This document shows, piece after piece, positions 30,752 through 39,463 of a stretch of DNA of 64,000 nucleotides. The notes under the pieces are model-generated. The model did no database searches and was not told the origin of the DNA. It was given only the letters and a program-made list of their open reading frames with translations. The position numbers and the translations under genes were made by a program. How positions within the stretch are numbered: the stretch's first letter is position 1; every line of letters starts with the position of its first letter. Origin of the DNA: Paracoccaceae bacterium (lineage in GTDB: Bacteria; Pseudomonadota; Alphaproteobacteria; Rhodobacterales; Rhodobacteraceae); assembly GCA_028284705.1 (NCBI GenBank), contig JANQRE010000011.1:1-64000 (forward strand), in the 5' to 3' direction.

Positions 30752-31335
30752 TGCTGCTTGGCAAGCGTCCCGTGCGGATCGTCACCGAACGGTTGGTGAT
30801 GCGCTTGCCGGCCCATTCGGACTTCCGCGCCTGGGCGAATTTGCGCTCCGCCTCGATCGAATTTCTAACCCCCTGGGAGCCGTCCTGGGCCAAGGATCAC
30901 CTGACCCGCAAAAGCTATACAAACCGGGTCTATTGGGCGCAGCGCTCGGTGAAGAACGGCTCCGCTGTGCCGCTCTTTCTGGAGCGCAGCGAGGATAAAT
31001 CGCTTTTGGGCGCGATTACGCTCGACAATATCCGCCGTGGGCCCTCGCAAGCCGGAACGCTCGGGTATTGGATCGGCCAGACCCATGCCCGCAAGGGCTA
31101 TATGCGCGAGGCCATCGAGGCGCTGGTGCATTACGCTTTCACCACCCTTGATCTGAGCCGGGTCGAGGCGGCCTGCCTGCCGGAAAACGATGCCTCCCGC
31201 GGTGTGCTGGAAAAGGCCGGGTTCAAATATGAAGGCGTGGCGCAGAGCTATCTGCAGATCAACGGGCGTTGGCGCAACCATGTGCTCTACGCCAATCTGC
31301 GTTCAGACCGCCGCGGGAAAACCGGTATAAGCTAG
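30751..31335 (+). CDS. GNAT acetyltransferase (RimJ-like)
   Basis: A 194-aa GNAT protein of the RimJ/RimL type, which acetylates the N termini of ribosomal proteins in E. coli. TERLVMRLPAHSD at the start, GTLGYWIGQTHARKGYMREA (acetyl-CoA binding, Q/RxxGxG/A-like) and AACLPENDASRGVLEKAGF are typical. Its start overlaps the M16 peptidase stop by one base, making it the third member of a coupled thrC-M16-GNAT set. A repeat element begins 9 nt after its stop. Confidence 0.9.
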   Translation: MLLGKRPVRIVTERLVMRLPAHSDFRAWANLRSASIEFLTPWEPSWAKDHLTRKSYTNRVYWAQRSVKNGSAVPLFLERSEDKSLLGAITLDNIRRGPSQAGTLGYWIGQTHARKGYMREAIEALVHYAFTTLDLSRVEAACLPENDASRGVLEKAGFKYEGVAQSYLQINGRWRNHVLYANLRSDRRGKTGIS

Positions 31336-31344
31336 CGGTTTCGA

Positions 31345-31425
31345 ATTGCGCGTCGCGCAATCCGACCGGTTGGGAGGGGCCAGCCCCTCCCAAACCCTCC
31401 CCGGAGTATTTTTGGACCAATGATG
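31345..31425 (+). repeat. Composite palindromic repeat, copy B
   Basis: Hairpin ATTGCGCG-T-CGCGCAAT (31345-31361), then a perfect 10-bp hairpin TGGGAGGGGC/GCCCCTCCCA with a CA loop (31371-31392), then the conserved motif starting GAGTATTTT with CCAATGA near its end (31404-31425). The order and spacing agree with copies at 9496-9627 and 53799-53874; CCGACC between the hairpins is also shared with the latter. Confidence 0.8.
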
Positions 31426-31476
31426 ATGCGGACAGTGGCGCGATTAGCGCTATTATCTGGGTCAAGGAGATTTTCC

Positions 31477-32307
31477 ATGCGCCTGATCCTGTTTTTCGTT
31501 TTCGCTGTTCTGCCCTTGGCCGCGACCGCACAAGACCGCCGACCGAGCCATTGTATTGCGCTGGCAGAGAGCACGCCGGGGATGGAATATCTGCACAAGG
31601 CCAGTTGGTCTGAGCCCGTGGTGAAGGACACGGTGCGGATCAATTACATCGACCACTCGACCTTCCTGATCCAGAGCCATGGCGGTCTAAACATGGCCAC
31701 CGATTTCACCGGATTTCTGGGCGCGGCACCGATCATCCCAGACGTGGTGACGATGAACCACGCGCATTCCTCTCACTGGACGCAGTTCCCCGATCCCGCG
31801 ATCCCGCACGTGCTGCGCGGCTGGCCGGATGAGGGCGAAGAGGTTGCCGATCACCATCTCGATCTGGGCGAAGTTCTGGTGCGCAATGTGGCGACGGATA
31901 TCCGCTCTCGCTTCGGGGTTGATGTTGAAGAGAACGGCAATTCGATCTTCATTTTCGAGGTGGCGGGGCTTTGCATCGGCCATCTGGGCCATCTCCATCA
32001 TGAGCCGAATAACGAACAATATGCGGCCATCGGGCGGCTCGATGTGGTGATGGCGGCGGTGGATGGTGGACTGACCGTGGACCTGCCGACAATGCAGAAG
32101 CTGCTGAAACGGCTGCGCGCCTCTGTCGTGATCCCGATGCATTGGTTTGGCCGCTCTACGCTCAACGCCTTCATTTCGGGCATGGGCGATGCATATCGCG
32201 TCGAGCGGACCGGCATATCCTCGATGGAAATCTCTCTGCGCGATCTGCCCTCGGAGCCCACGATCATCGTGCTGGAGCCTCAATTCCTGCGCATGCCGGA
32301 AGAATAG
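31477..32307 (+). CDS. Exported MBL-fold metallo-hydrolase-like protein
   Basis: A 276-aa protein with a signal peptide (MRLILFFVFAVLPLAATAQD) and a beta-lactamase-like fold related to the UlaG/YjgX-type L-ascorbate lactonase-like group: INYIDHSTFLIQSHGGLNMATDF, VTMNHAHSSHW, CIGHLGHLHHE and VVIPMHWF supply the likely metal histidines. Periplasmic location is inferred. The ATG at 31477 follows AAGGAG; an in-frame ATG at 31420 falls in the repeat element and would bury the signal peptide. Substrate unknown. Confidence 0.82.
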   Translation: MRLILFFVFAVLPLAATAQDRRPSHCIALAESTPGMEYLHKASWSEPVVKDTVRINYIDHSTFLIQSHGGLNMATDFTGFLGAAPIIPDVVTMNHAHSSHWTQFPDPAIPHVLRGWPDEGEEVADHHLDLGEVLVRNVATDIRSRFGVDVEENGNSIFIFEVAGLCIGHLGHLHHEPNNEQYAAIGRLDVVMAAVDGGLTVDLPTMQKLLKRLRASVVIPMHWFGRSTLNAFISGMGDAYRVERTGISSMEISLRDLPSEPTIIVLEPQFLRMPEE

Positions 32308-32345
32308 GGTTTTGCCCGTGTACCGGTCGCGCTACCGATAGCCCC

Positions 32346-33758
32346 ATGCTGAACCCTGCCACAGATGCGTTCCGGCGCAGGCTCTCGGATGTCCTGCCCG
32401 CCGCCGCTTTCCGCGAATTGACGGACGCCTATCTGCATGAGCCACGCGGGCGGTTCGAGGGCACAGGCGGCATTCTCGTCGCACCGGAATCAACAGAGGA
32501 GGTGGCGGCGGTCGTGCGGGCCTGTGCCGAGGCGCGGGTCGGGATCGTGCCCTATGGTGGCGGGACCGGGCTGGTCGGTGGTCAGATCGCGCAAGACGGG
32601 CCTTCTTGCGTAATCCTGTCCATGGAGCGCATGACCCAAATCCGCGCTGTGCATCCGGAAGAGAACCTCATGATCGCCGAAGCCGGCGCGATCCTGCAAA
32701 ACGTGCAGGCCGCAGCGGAGGAGGTCGACCGGCTCTTTCCCCTGACGCTCGCCAGCCAGGGCTCGGCGCGGATCGGAGGCAATCTCGCGACGAATGCAGG
32801 TGGCGTAAACGTGCTGCGCTATGGCAATGCGCGCGATCTTTGCCTCGGGATCGAAGCGGTTTTGCCCGATGGGTCGGTGATGAATGGCCTCTCAGGGCTC
32901 AGAAAGGACAATACCGGCTACGATCTGCGACATCTGCTGATCGGGGCGGAAGGCACGCTCGGGATCATTACCGCAGCGGCGTTGAAACTCTTTCCCAAGC
33001 CCGCTGAGCTCGGTGCGGCGCTGATGGTCGTGCGCGACCCGGCGGCGGCGCTCGATCTTCTGGCTCTGGCCGGAGATGTGATGGGTGGCACGGTTTCGGC
33101 CTTCGAGTTGATCCATAGGGCGGGGTTGGAGTTTTTAGCCGAAACCGGCCTCGAGGCGCCTGCGCCCTTTGATGAGACGCCCGAATGGATGGTGCTGATC
33201 GATATCGGCATGTCTGCCGGTGGCACGCCGCAGGAGCGGCTGGAAGTGCTGTTCGCGGAGGCGTTCGAGCGCGGGTTGGTCTCTGACGGCGTTGTGGCCC
33301 AGTCGCTGGCGCAGCGCGAGGCCTTCTGGACGATCCGCGAGATGATCCCGGAGGCCAATCGGCGCATCGGCTCGGTATCGAGCCATGACATCTCGATCCC
33401 GATCCGCCGTATCCCGGAATTCATCACGCGTGGCGCGCGGGAGATCGCGAGGGTAGGCGATTTCCGGATCAACTGCTTTGGGCATCTGGGCGATGGCAAT
33501 CTGCACTACAATGTTTTCCCGCAGCCGGGTAAAACGCGCGCGGATCACGAACAAGATCGCCCGGTCGTGAAGGCTCTGGTGCATGACCTGACCCACGAGT
33601 TTGGCGGATCGGTCTCGGCAGAGCATGGGATCGGGCGGCTGAAAGTGGCGGATTTGCAAAAATATGGCGACCCGGCAAAGCTGGCGGCCATCCGGGCGAT
33701 CAAACAGGCGCTGGATCCGCAGGGCATCATGAATCCCGGCGCGGTGGTGGTGCCGTGA
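32346..33758 (+). CDS. FAD-linked D-2-hydroxyacid dehydrogenase
   Basis: A 470-aa VAO/GlcD-type flavoprotein that should oxidise a D-2-hydroxyacid such as D-lactate, D-glycolate or D-2-hydroxyglutarate. The FAD domain shows GIVPYGGGTGLVGG, TLASQGSARIGGNLATNAGG and GAEGTLGIITAAALKL; the C terminus has FGHLGDGNLHYNV and SAEHGIGRLK with the histidines that bind substrate or metal. No glcE/glcF genes adjoin it, favouring a single-subunit enzyme. Start at 32346; the frame is open upstream to 32142 inside the MBL gene. Confidence 0.9.
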   Translation: MLNPATDAFRRRLSDVLPAAAFRELTDAYLHEPRGRFEGTGGILVAPESTEEVAAVVRACAEARVGIVPYGGGTGLVGGQIAQDGPSCVILSMERMTQIRAVHPEENLMIAEAGAILQNVQAAAEEVDRLFPLTLASQGSARIGGNLATNAGGVNVLRYGNARDLCLGIEAVLPDGSVMNGLSGLRKDNTGYDLRHLLIGAEGTLGIITAAALKLFPKPAELGAALMVVRDPAAALDLLALAGDVMGGTVSAFELIHRAGLEFLAETGLEAPAPFDETPEWMVLIDIGMSAGGTPQERLEVLFAEAFERGLVSDGVVAQSLAQREAFWTIREMIPEANRRIGSVSSHDISIPIRRIPEFITRGAREIARVGDFRINCFGHLGDGNLHYNVFPQPGKTRADHEQDRPVVKALVHDLTHEFGGSVSAEHGIGRLKVADLQKYGDPAKLAAIRAIKQALDPQGIMNPGAVVVP

Positions 33759-33765
33759 TGCGCAG

Positions 33766-33810
33766 GCAGGATTTTCGAAAATCCTGCATCAGAGTTTCCG
33801 GGAAACTCTG
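33766..33810. repeat. Twin perfect palindromes between convergent genes
   Basis: GCAGGATTTTC followed immediately by its reverse complement (33766-33787, no loop), then CAGAGTTTCC-G-GGAAACTCTG (33790-33810). They fill the 58-nt gap between the FAD dehydrogenase and apt stop codons. Without T-tracts on either side they are not standard terminators, though they could block transcription from both directions. Confidence 0.75.
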
Positions 33811-33816
33811 CCCCGC

Positions 33817-34344
33817 TCAATCGCCCTCGAACTCACAAAGGGCATGAACCTCCTGGCCCATCGCGTGAAGTTTCGCCCGCCCACCCAAATCCGGCAGGTC
33901 GATGATGAAGGAACACCCGATCACTTCGGCCCCAAGCTTCTCGATCAGCTTGATCCCGGCCTCTGCGGTGCCGCCGGTGGCCAGAAGGTCATCCACCAGC
34001 AGCACTTTTTCGCCCGCCTCCAGGCTGTCATCATGCAACTCCATGGTCGCTTCGCCATATTCGAGCTGATAGTCTTGGCTGATCACGCTGCCGGGGAGTT
34101 TCCCGGCCTTGCGAATGGGCACGAACCCAACAGAAAGCTGATGCGCAATCGCACCGCCAAGGATGAACCCACGCGCCTCGAGCCCCGCGACCTTGTCGAA
34201 GCGCACACCGGCATAGGGGTGCAGCAATTGATCCACCGCCATGCGAAATCCGCGCGGGTCGAGAAACAGCGTCGTGACATCGCGGAACATGATTCCCTCA
34301 TGCGGAAAATCAGGGATCGTGCGGATATAGTCTTTAACCTGCAT
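33817..34344 (-). CDS. apt: Adenine phosphoribosyltransferase
   Basis: Salvages adenine to AMP using PRPP. The 175-aa protein has the N-terminal [28 protein letters not shown] and the PRPP loop [14 protein letters not shown], all typical. Its role pairs with mtnP, two genes upstream on the same strand, whose reaction releases adenine from methylthioadenosine. An endolysin-like gene separates the two. Confidence 0.97.
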   Translation of the reverse strand: MQVKDYIRTIPDFPHEGIMFRDVTTLFLDPRGFRMAVDQLLHPYAGVRFDKVAGLEARGFILGGAIAHQLSVGFVPIRKAGKLPGSVISQDYQLEYGEATMELHDDSLEAGEKVLLVDDLLATGGTAEAGIKLIEKLGAEVIGCSFIIDLPDLGGRAKLHAMGQEVHALCEFEGD

Positions 34345-34430
34345 GCGCGTCTCCGGGTCTGGCAGCCAAACCCGGATACCTTATGAACTCAGAGGTTAAA
34401 AGAGCTTAACCGGCCCGTGCGTTGCGCGCC

Positions 34431-35264
34431 TCAAAGGCGTGCCGCTTGCACATGCATCCAATCAAAATTCTTCAAACGGCCAAGGCTCACCCAGCCCTGT
34501 TTCTCCCAGGCCTCCCAGAACTTGTTGCAATCGGGATGGGCGAGCGAGGCGCGGTTGCGCGACCATTTGAGCTGATTGCGCTCAGGGTCGAAATCAATCG
34601 CGATGCCCCAGCTATGGGTCGACCATTTGGACCCGCCGCGCATCTTGCGGGCATTGTAGTCGCCGCCAAAGAGATCAAAGCCCAACTGCCGGATTTCCTG
34701 CTGGCTATAGGTCTCGTCGATCTCCTGAAGCACGGTGGCGAGGCTGTCGGCGACTTTCTCATGCATCAGGAAATGCCTGCGGGTCTGGCTCTTGTTCCAG
34801 GCAATCCGCAAAGGCCAGGGGCAGGGGATGCGCACGAGTGGCGGCGGCGGGGTCGGTCCAAAATTGGCTTTGCCGTGCGGGCCATAGAACGCCGTCATAT
34901 CACGCTGCCGTGGCCATCGGTGCGGATTGGCGTCAATCGGTTCGATATCGCGCCACTCAAGGATCGCTCCGGTGGACATCTTTTCTTCCAGCGCATCTGC
35001 CGCCCAGGCCGTCTGCGGGCCCCACCAGCCATCGACGCGTCCGGCATTGATGCCCTCGGCGTGGCAGTACATCTGCAGAAACGTGATCGACTGGCGTTTG
35101 CCGGACCAACTGGTCCAGCCGGAGGGGGGTGTGCCCGTGAGTTCTGGAATGCCCTTGCGCACGGCTGCATGGGTCTTCGGCCCGCGCAATCCGTCGATCT
35201 TTCCTTTGTAGTGACCCAGGTCTCGCAGTTTACTCTGCACAAGTCTGACAGACGCTCTGTCCAT
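34431..35264 (-). CDS. Peptidoglycan-binding M15 family peptidase
   Basis: A 277-aa protein with two peptidoglycan-binding-like repeats (about 6-36, with GKIDGLRGPKT, and 60-92, with GRVDGWWGPQT) followed by a D-Ala-D-Ala carboxypeptidase/endolysin domain of the M15 type. The zinc motif is in STHSWGIAIDFD (H217 and D224), with a third ligand H271 in FDWMHVQ. There is no signal peptide, which is usual for phage or gene-transfer-agent endolysins rather than housekeeping enzymes. AAGGGGGG precedes the ATG. It sits between mtnP and apt with 86-nt gaps on both sides. Confidence 0.83.
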   Translation of the reverse strand: MDRASVRLVQSKLRDLGHYKGKIDGLRGPKTHAAVRKGIPELTGTPPSGWTSWSGKRQSITFLQMYCHAEGINAGRVDGWWGPQTAWAADALEEKMSTGAILEWRDIEPIDANPHRWPRQRDMTAFYGPHGKANFGPTPPPPLVRIPCPWPLRIAWNKSQTRRHFLMHEKVADSLATVLQEIDETYSQQEIRQLGFDLFGGDYNARKMRGGSKWSTHSWGIAIDFDPERNQLKWSRNRASLAHPDCNKFWEAWEKQGWVSLGRLKNFDWMHVQAARL

Positions 35265-35350
35265 AATGCCCCCCTTAAAAGACGTGTTAAAATACCGTCA
35301 GGTTAGGCGCGTCTGCACGTTTTCGCAAAAGATTTTTGTATCGCGCCCAG

Positions 35351-36223
35351 TTAGAGGACGCGTCCGGCCACCGCATTGAGCTTCGCGACAAGTGCGGGAT
35401 CGCGATTTGGCGGTTGCGTGAGGATGGCGAATTCGAGCGCTTTGTCACAGCCATGCGGGCAGTCTTCCCGGGTTTTGCCCAGGAGATCTGGCAGCCGTGC
35501 GACCAGCTGCCGGGCTTTGTCAGCGTTACCCATCAGTGTTGCGATGATCTGGGTCACATCGACCTCCCCATGATCGGGATGCCAGCTGTCATAATCGGTG
35601 ATCATGGCGACGGAGGCGTAACAGAGCTCCGCCTCCCGGGCGAGCTTCGCTTCGGGCATATTGGTCATACCAATGACGTCGCAACCCCAGTGTTCGCGAT
35701 ACATCTTGCTCTCGGCCAGCGTCGAGAATTGCGGGCCTTCCATGGCCAGATAGGTGCCACCGCCATGCACGGTGATCCCGGCGTCATTGGCGGCAGTCAC
35801 ACACGCTGCGCCAAGTCTGGGGCAGGTGGGATGCGCGACCGAGACATGCGCCACGCAGCCGGTGCCGAAGAAGGATTTCTCGCGCGCGAAGGTGCGGTCA
35901 ATGAACTGATCCACAACGACAAAATCGCCCGGCGCCATCTCTTCGCGAAACGACCCACAGGCCGAGACCGAGATCACATCCGTCACGCCCAGACGTTTCA
36001 GCCCATCGATATTGGCACGGTAGGGCACAGTCGTTGGCGAATGAGTATGTCCGCGTCCATGGCGTGGCAGAAAGACCATCTCGACCCCGTCGAGCGTGCC
36101 GGTCAGAACCTCATCGGACATCGGCCCCCACGGGCCTTCGACGCGGGTCCAAGTCGCCCCTTGAAGCCCATCGATCTCGTAAACACCCGATCCGCCGATG
36201 ATCCCAAGTTTTGTCTGCCCCAT
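35351..36223 (-). CDS. mtnP: 5'-methylthioadenosine phosphorylase
   Basis: Phosphorolyses methylthioadenosine from polyamine and quorum-signal synthesis to adenine and methylthioribose 1-phosphate. The 290-aa product has the family start LGIIGGSGVYEIDGL, the phosphate loop LPRHGRGHTHSPTTVPYRAN, and TYLAMEGPQFSTLAES plus GMTNMPEAKLAREAELCY for purine binding. Start at 36223 is set by AGGAGGG six nt ahead; an in-frame ATG at 36256 is rejected. Confidence 0.96.
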   Translation of the reverse strand: MGQTKLGIIGGSGVYEIDGLQGATWTRVEGPWGPMSDEVLTGTLDGVEMVFLPRHGRGHTHSPTTVPYRANIDGLKRLGVTDVISVSACGSFREEMAPGDFVVVDQFIDRTFAREKSFFGTGCVAHVSVAHPTCPRLGAACVTAANDAGITVHGGGTYLAMEGPQFSTLAESKMYREHWGCDVIGMTNMPEAKLAREAELCYASVAMITDYDSWHPDHGEVDVTQIIATLMGNADKARQLVARLPDLLGKTREDCPHGCDKALEFAILTQPPNRDPALVAKLNAVAGRVL

Positions 36224-36410
36224 TTCGCCCTCCTGATGTCGTGTTTCGCGGGCCATAAAGGCACAGAGTTAACCGGATGAAAACGTGCCGTTCGCATCAC
36301 ATTTGCGCCATGCAACAGGGGCAAGGCAGGTATGCCCAAGAATACCGTGCAATTGCGTCGAGACCTGCTAAAGGGCGGACATCACCGAAAGCTCCGGAAG
36401 GCTAAGCTGC

Positions 36411-38039
36411 ATGACACGTGTCCTCGCTGCACTCAACAACTCGTCCCTTTTGAACGACCTGCAAATGGCGCCGGGGGCGGCCATGGGTGCCTCGCGGCTT
36501 CGCATCGAGATATTGTCCGGTCTGACCGTGGCGCTGGCATTGGTGCCCGAGGCCGTGGCCTTTGCCTTCGTGGCTGGGGTGCATCCGCTGGTGGGCCTTT
36601 ATGCGGCCTTCATCGTCGGGCTTATCACCGCGCTGATCGGTGGCCGTCCGGGCATGATTTCCGGCGCCACCGGGGCGTTGGCGGTGGTGATGGTGTCGCT
36701 CGTGGCAACCCATGGGGTGGAGTATCTCTTTGCGACCGTCGTTTTGATGGGCCTGATCCAGATTGGCGCGGGCGTGTTCAAACTTGGCAAGTTCATCCGG
36801 CTTGTGCCGCATCCGGTGATGCTGGGCTTCGTAAACGGCCTCGCCATCGTGATTTTCCTCGCACAATTGAGCCAGTTTCAGGTGCCCGGCACCGCCGAAA
36901 GTGCAGGCCACGGGATGGCCAATGGCGAGTGGATGACCGGCATGCCGCTGGCGATCATGCTGGCGCTGACCGTGCTGACCATGGCGGTGATCTGGGTGAT
37001 GCCACGGCTCACAACCGCGATCCCCGCGCCTCTGGCCGGAATCGGTGTGGTCGTGCTGATCGTGATCGCTTTTGGCATCGATGTGCCACGTGTGGGTGAT
37101 CTCGCCTCCATCGAGGGCGGTCTGCCCACCTTCCATATCCCCTTAGTGCCGCTCAACTTCGAGACGCTCGAGATCATTCTGCCTTACGCGCTGATCCTTG
37201 CCGCCATTGGCCTGATCGAAAGCCTGCTGACCCTGAACCTCGTGGGCGAGATCACCGGCAAGCGTGGCGGTGCCAGTCAGGAATGTGTCGCTCAGGGCGT
37301 CGCCAATACCGTGACCGGGTTCTTCGGTGGTATGGGAGGTTGCGCGATGATCGGCCAGTCGATGATCAATGTGAAATCGGGGGGTCGCACGCGCATCGCC
37401 GGCATCGCCGCCGCTCTGTTCCTTTTGGCCTTCATCCTTGTCGCCGCCCCCGTGATTGAACAAATCCCGCTCGCCGCGCTTGTGGGCGTGATGTTCATGG
37501 TGGTGATCGGTACTTTCGCCTGGAATTCCTTCAAGGTGATGCGCAAGGCGCCGCGCGCGGATGCTTTCGTGATCTTGCTGGTGACGGTGACCACGGTGAT
37601 GTATGACCTCGCGATTGCGGTCGTGGTCGGGGTGATCGTCTCGGCGCTCGCCTATGCCTGGCAGAACGCCACCCGCATCCATGCCAAGACCTATGAAACG
37701 CCCGAAGGCGCGAAGGTCTATCAGGTGCAGGGGCCGCTGTTTTTCGGCTCTGTTGAGGGCTTCATGGAGCTTTTCACGCCGAAACAGGACCCAGGCCTTG
37801 TCGTTGTTGATTTTGTCGACAGCCGTGTCGCCGACCAATCCGCATTGCAGGCGATTGAGGATATTGCGGCAAAATACCAGGCTGAGGGGAAAACGCTGCA
37901 GCTGCGTCATCTGAGCCGTGACTGCCATCAATTATTGGCGAAAGCGGGCCAGTTGATGGTCGATAGCGATGACGACCCGGACTATCAGATCGCGGTTGAT
38001 TACTCGGTGCGCACAGGGATCCTGGGGGCCGCGCACTGA
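36411..38039 (+). CDS. SulP family inorganic anion transporter
   Basis: A 542-aa SLC26/SulP permease with about a dozen membrane helices and a C-terminal cytoplasmic STAS domain (roughly from residue 425, FFGSVEGFMELF to LQLRHLSRDCHQLL). The SulP signature region LTVALALVPEAVAFAFVAGV, taken in part, and FIVGLITALIGGRPGMISGATGA are clear. Substrates of the family include sulfate, bicarbonate and dicarboxylates; no sulfate-assimilation or carbonic anhydrase gene is adjacent to decide between them. The following 237 nt to the flavin reductase gene are AT-rich in part and hold no gene I can support. Confidence 0.93.
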   Translation: MTRVLAALNNSSLLNDLQMAPGAAMGASRLRIEILSGLTVALALVPEAVAFAFVAGVHPLVGLYAAFIVGLITALIGGRPGMISGATGALAVVMVSLVATHGVEYLFATVVLMGLIQIGAGVFKLGKFIRLVPHPVMLGFVNGLAIVIFLAQLSQFQVPGTAESAGHGMANGEWMTGMPLAIMLALTVLTMAVIWVMPRLTTAIPAPLAGIGVVVLIVIAFGIDVPRVGDLASIEGGLPTFHIPLVPLNFETLEIILPYALILAAIGLIESLLTLNLVGEITGKRGGASQECVAQGVANTVTGFFGGMGGCAMIGQSMINVKSGGRTRIAGIAAALFLLAFILVAAPVIEQIPLAALVGVMFMVVIGTFAWNSFKVMRKAPRADAFVILLVTVTTVMYDLAIAVVVGVIVSALAYAWQNATRIHAKTYETPEGAKVYQVQGPLFFGSVEGFMELFTPKQDPGLVVVDFVDSRVADQSALQAIEDIAAKYQAEGKTLQLRHLSRDCHQLLAKAGQLMVDSDDDPDYQIAVDYSVRTGILGAAH

Positions 38040-38276
38040 GCGGTTTCCTCTGCCGTACCGCAGTGATCGCCTGGGTACGGCTCCACGACAAAGGCACACC
38101 CTAAGAAAATCTTAACGGGTTTAAAAATTTTAAATTCCGAAATCGGCGTAACGCGCGGCATTGCAGTGGTTTTGGCAACAAAAGGCCCTGAGTCACCCAT
38201 CTCCGCATCGGATCTGATTTAAAATTCTTAAACTTGGAAACGGTTTCTTAACCCAGAAACAGCCCTTGGCCGGTGG

Positions 38277-38882
38277 TCAATCATCAGGACGCGCCAGCGA
38301 GAAAAGCTCCCGAACGGCGGAATAATCCCGGTATCCAAGTCGTGCCAAAGGTTGGAACGTCGTCACGTCGAAAATCCCGTCCACAAGGCATTCGTCGCGC
38401 AGATGAATGCCGGTCACTTCGCCAAACACCACCACATTCGCAGCGCCCGGCAGGTCCACGGCCTTCACAAGCTTGCACTCCATGTTCGCAGGTGCCGCGA
38501 CCACGCGGGAACACGGGATCGTCTTGCACTCTTCCCGTTCAAGGCCCGCGCGCTCAAACTCGTCCACCTCACGCGGGAACGCTTCTGACGTGATGTTCAT
38601 CACATCTCGCATCCCGTATTCCACGATATTCACACAAAACACGCCGGTATCGAGGATATTGCCGACGCTGTCCTTCCCCTTCTCGCGATCTGCCTTGGCG
38701 GCGGTCGAGGCGAACATCACCTGCGGCGGCTCATAGGCCGCGCCGTTAAAAAACGAGTAGGGCGCGAGGTTTTCCGACCCGTCCGCGCCGCGTGTCGAAA
38801 TCCAGCCAATCGGGCGCGGCGTGATCAGCGCGTTGAACGGGTTATGCGGCAGGCCGTGGCCGTCTTTGGGTTCGTAGAACAT
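38277..38882 (-). CDS. Flavin reductase family protein
   Basis: A 201-aa FMN-binding split-barrel protein of the flavin reductase-like domain. It begins MFYEPKDGHGLPHNPFNALI, has PRPIGWISTRGADGSENLAPYSFFN (in part), the FMN-phosphate region and CVNIVEYGMRDVMN. Such proteins reduce flavin for a partner oxygenase or act on their own; no oxygenase is adjacent. Divergent from the acetyltransferase gene with a 76-nt gap. Confidence 0.9.
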   Translation of the reverse strand: MFYEPKDGHGLPHNPFNALITPRPIGWISTRGADGSENLAPYSFFNGAAYEPPQVMFASTAAKADREKGKDSVGNILDTGVFCVNIVEYGMRDVMNITSEAFPREVDEFERAGLEREECKTIPCSRVVAAPANMECKLVKAVDLPGAANVVVFGEVTGIHLRDECLVDGIFDVTTFQPLARLGYRDYSAVRELFSLARPDD

Positions 38883-38958
38883 GTGCGCTCCTTCGCGATT
38901 TGCCCAAGACCTAACGCCATGCTAGGCGGACGGAAAGGGCAATCGGTGCAGGCGATCC

Positions 38959-39429
38959 GTGCAGTTACGCGAAGAGACGGCAGAGGACTGGTGGGAGGTG
39001 GAAGCCCTCTTCGATCTCTCCTTTGCACCGGGGCGGGAGGCGCTGTCCTCCTACCGGTTGCGCGACGGGGTCGATCCGGTTGCCGAGCTTTGCCTGGTCG
39101 CCCGCGATGACGACGGCATTCTGGCCGGTGCGATCCGCTACTGGCCGGTGCGGATCGATGCACATGCCGCACTTCTGCTGGGCCCAATTGCCGTGCACCC
39201 CACGCGGCAGGGCGAAGGTTTGGGCGGTTTTTTGATCCGCGAAAGCGTTGCGCGGGCAAAGGAGCTGGGTATCGCGCGGGTGCTGCTGGTCGGCGACGCG
39301 CCCTATTACGGGCGTCATGGGTTTTCGAAACTGACCGAGGTGGAGATGCCGCCACCCACCAACCCTGACCGTGTGCTCGGCCTCGGCGATTGGGAAGGGG
39401 TCGCGGGGCAGGTGACCCGTGCAGGTTGA
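38959..39429 (+). CDS. GNAT acetyltransferase (YhbS-like)
   Basis: A 156-aa GNAT protein. LLLGPIAVHPTRQGEGLGGFLI contains the acetyl-CoA loop RQGEGLGG, and VLLVGDAPYYGRHGFSKL is the typical fourth motif of YhbS-like members. It starts with GTG and has no strong ribosome site. Substrate unknown. The EcsC gene follows after 34 nt on the same strand. Confidence 0.88.
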   Translation: MQLREETAEDWWEVEALFDLSFAPGREALSSYRLRDGVDPVAELCLVARDDDGILAGAIRYWPVRIDAHAALLLGPIAVHPTRQGEGLGGFLIRESVARAKELGIARVLLVGDAPYYGRHGFSKLTEVEMPPPTNPDRVLGLGDWEGVAGQVTRAG

Positions 39430-39463
39430 AACTGCGGGAGCGTACCCCCACCTTACGTGCATC

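Noticed and set aside
38040-38276. AT-rich stretch after the SulP gene as a possible small RNA or origin
   Set aside because: It contains short AT palindromes (around 38115-38135) but no promoter-terminator pair or ORF, and the flanking convergent genes explain the gap.
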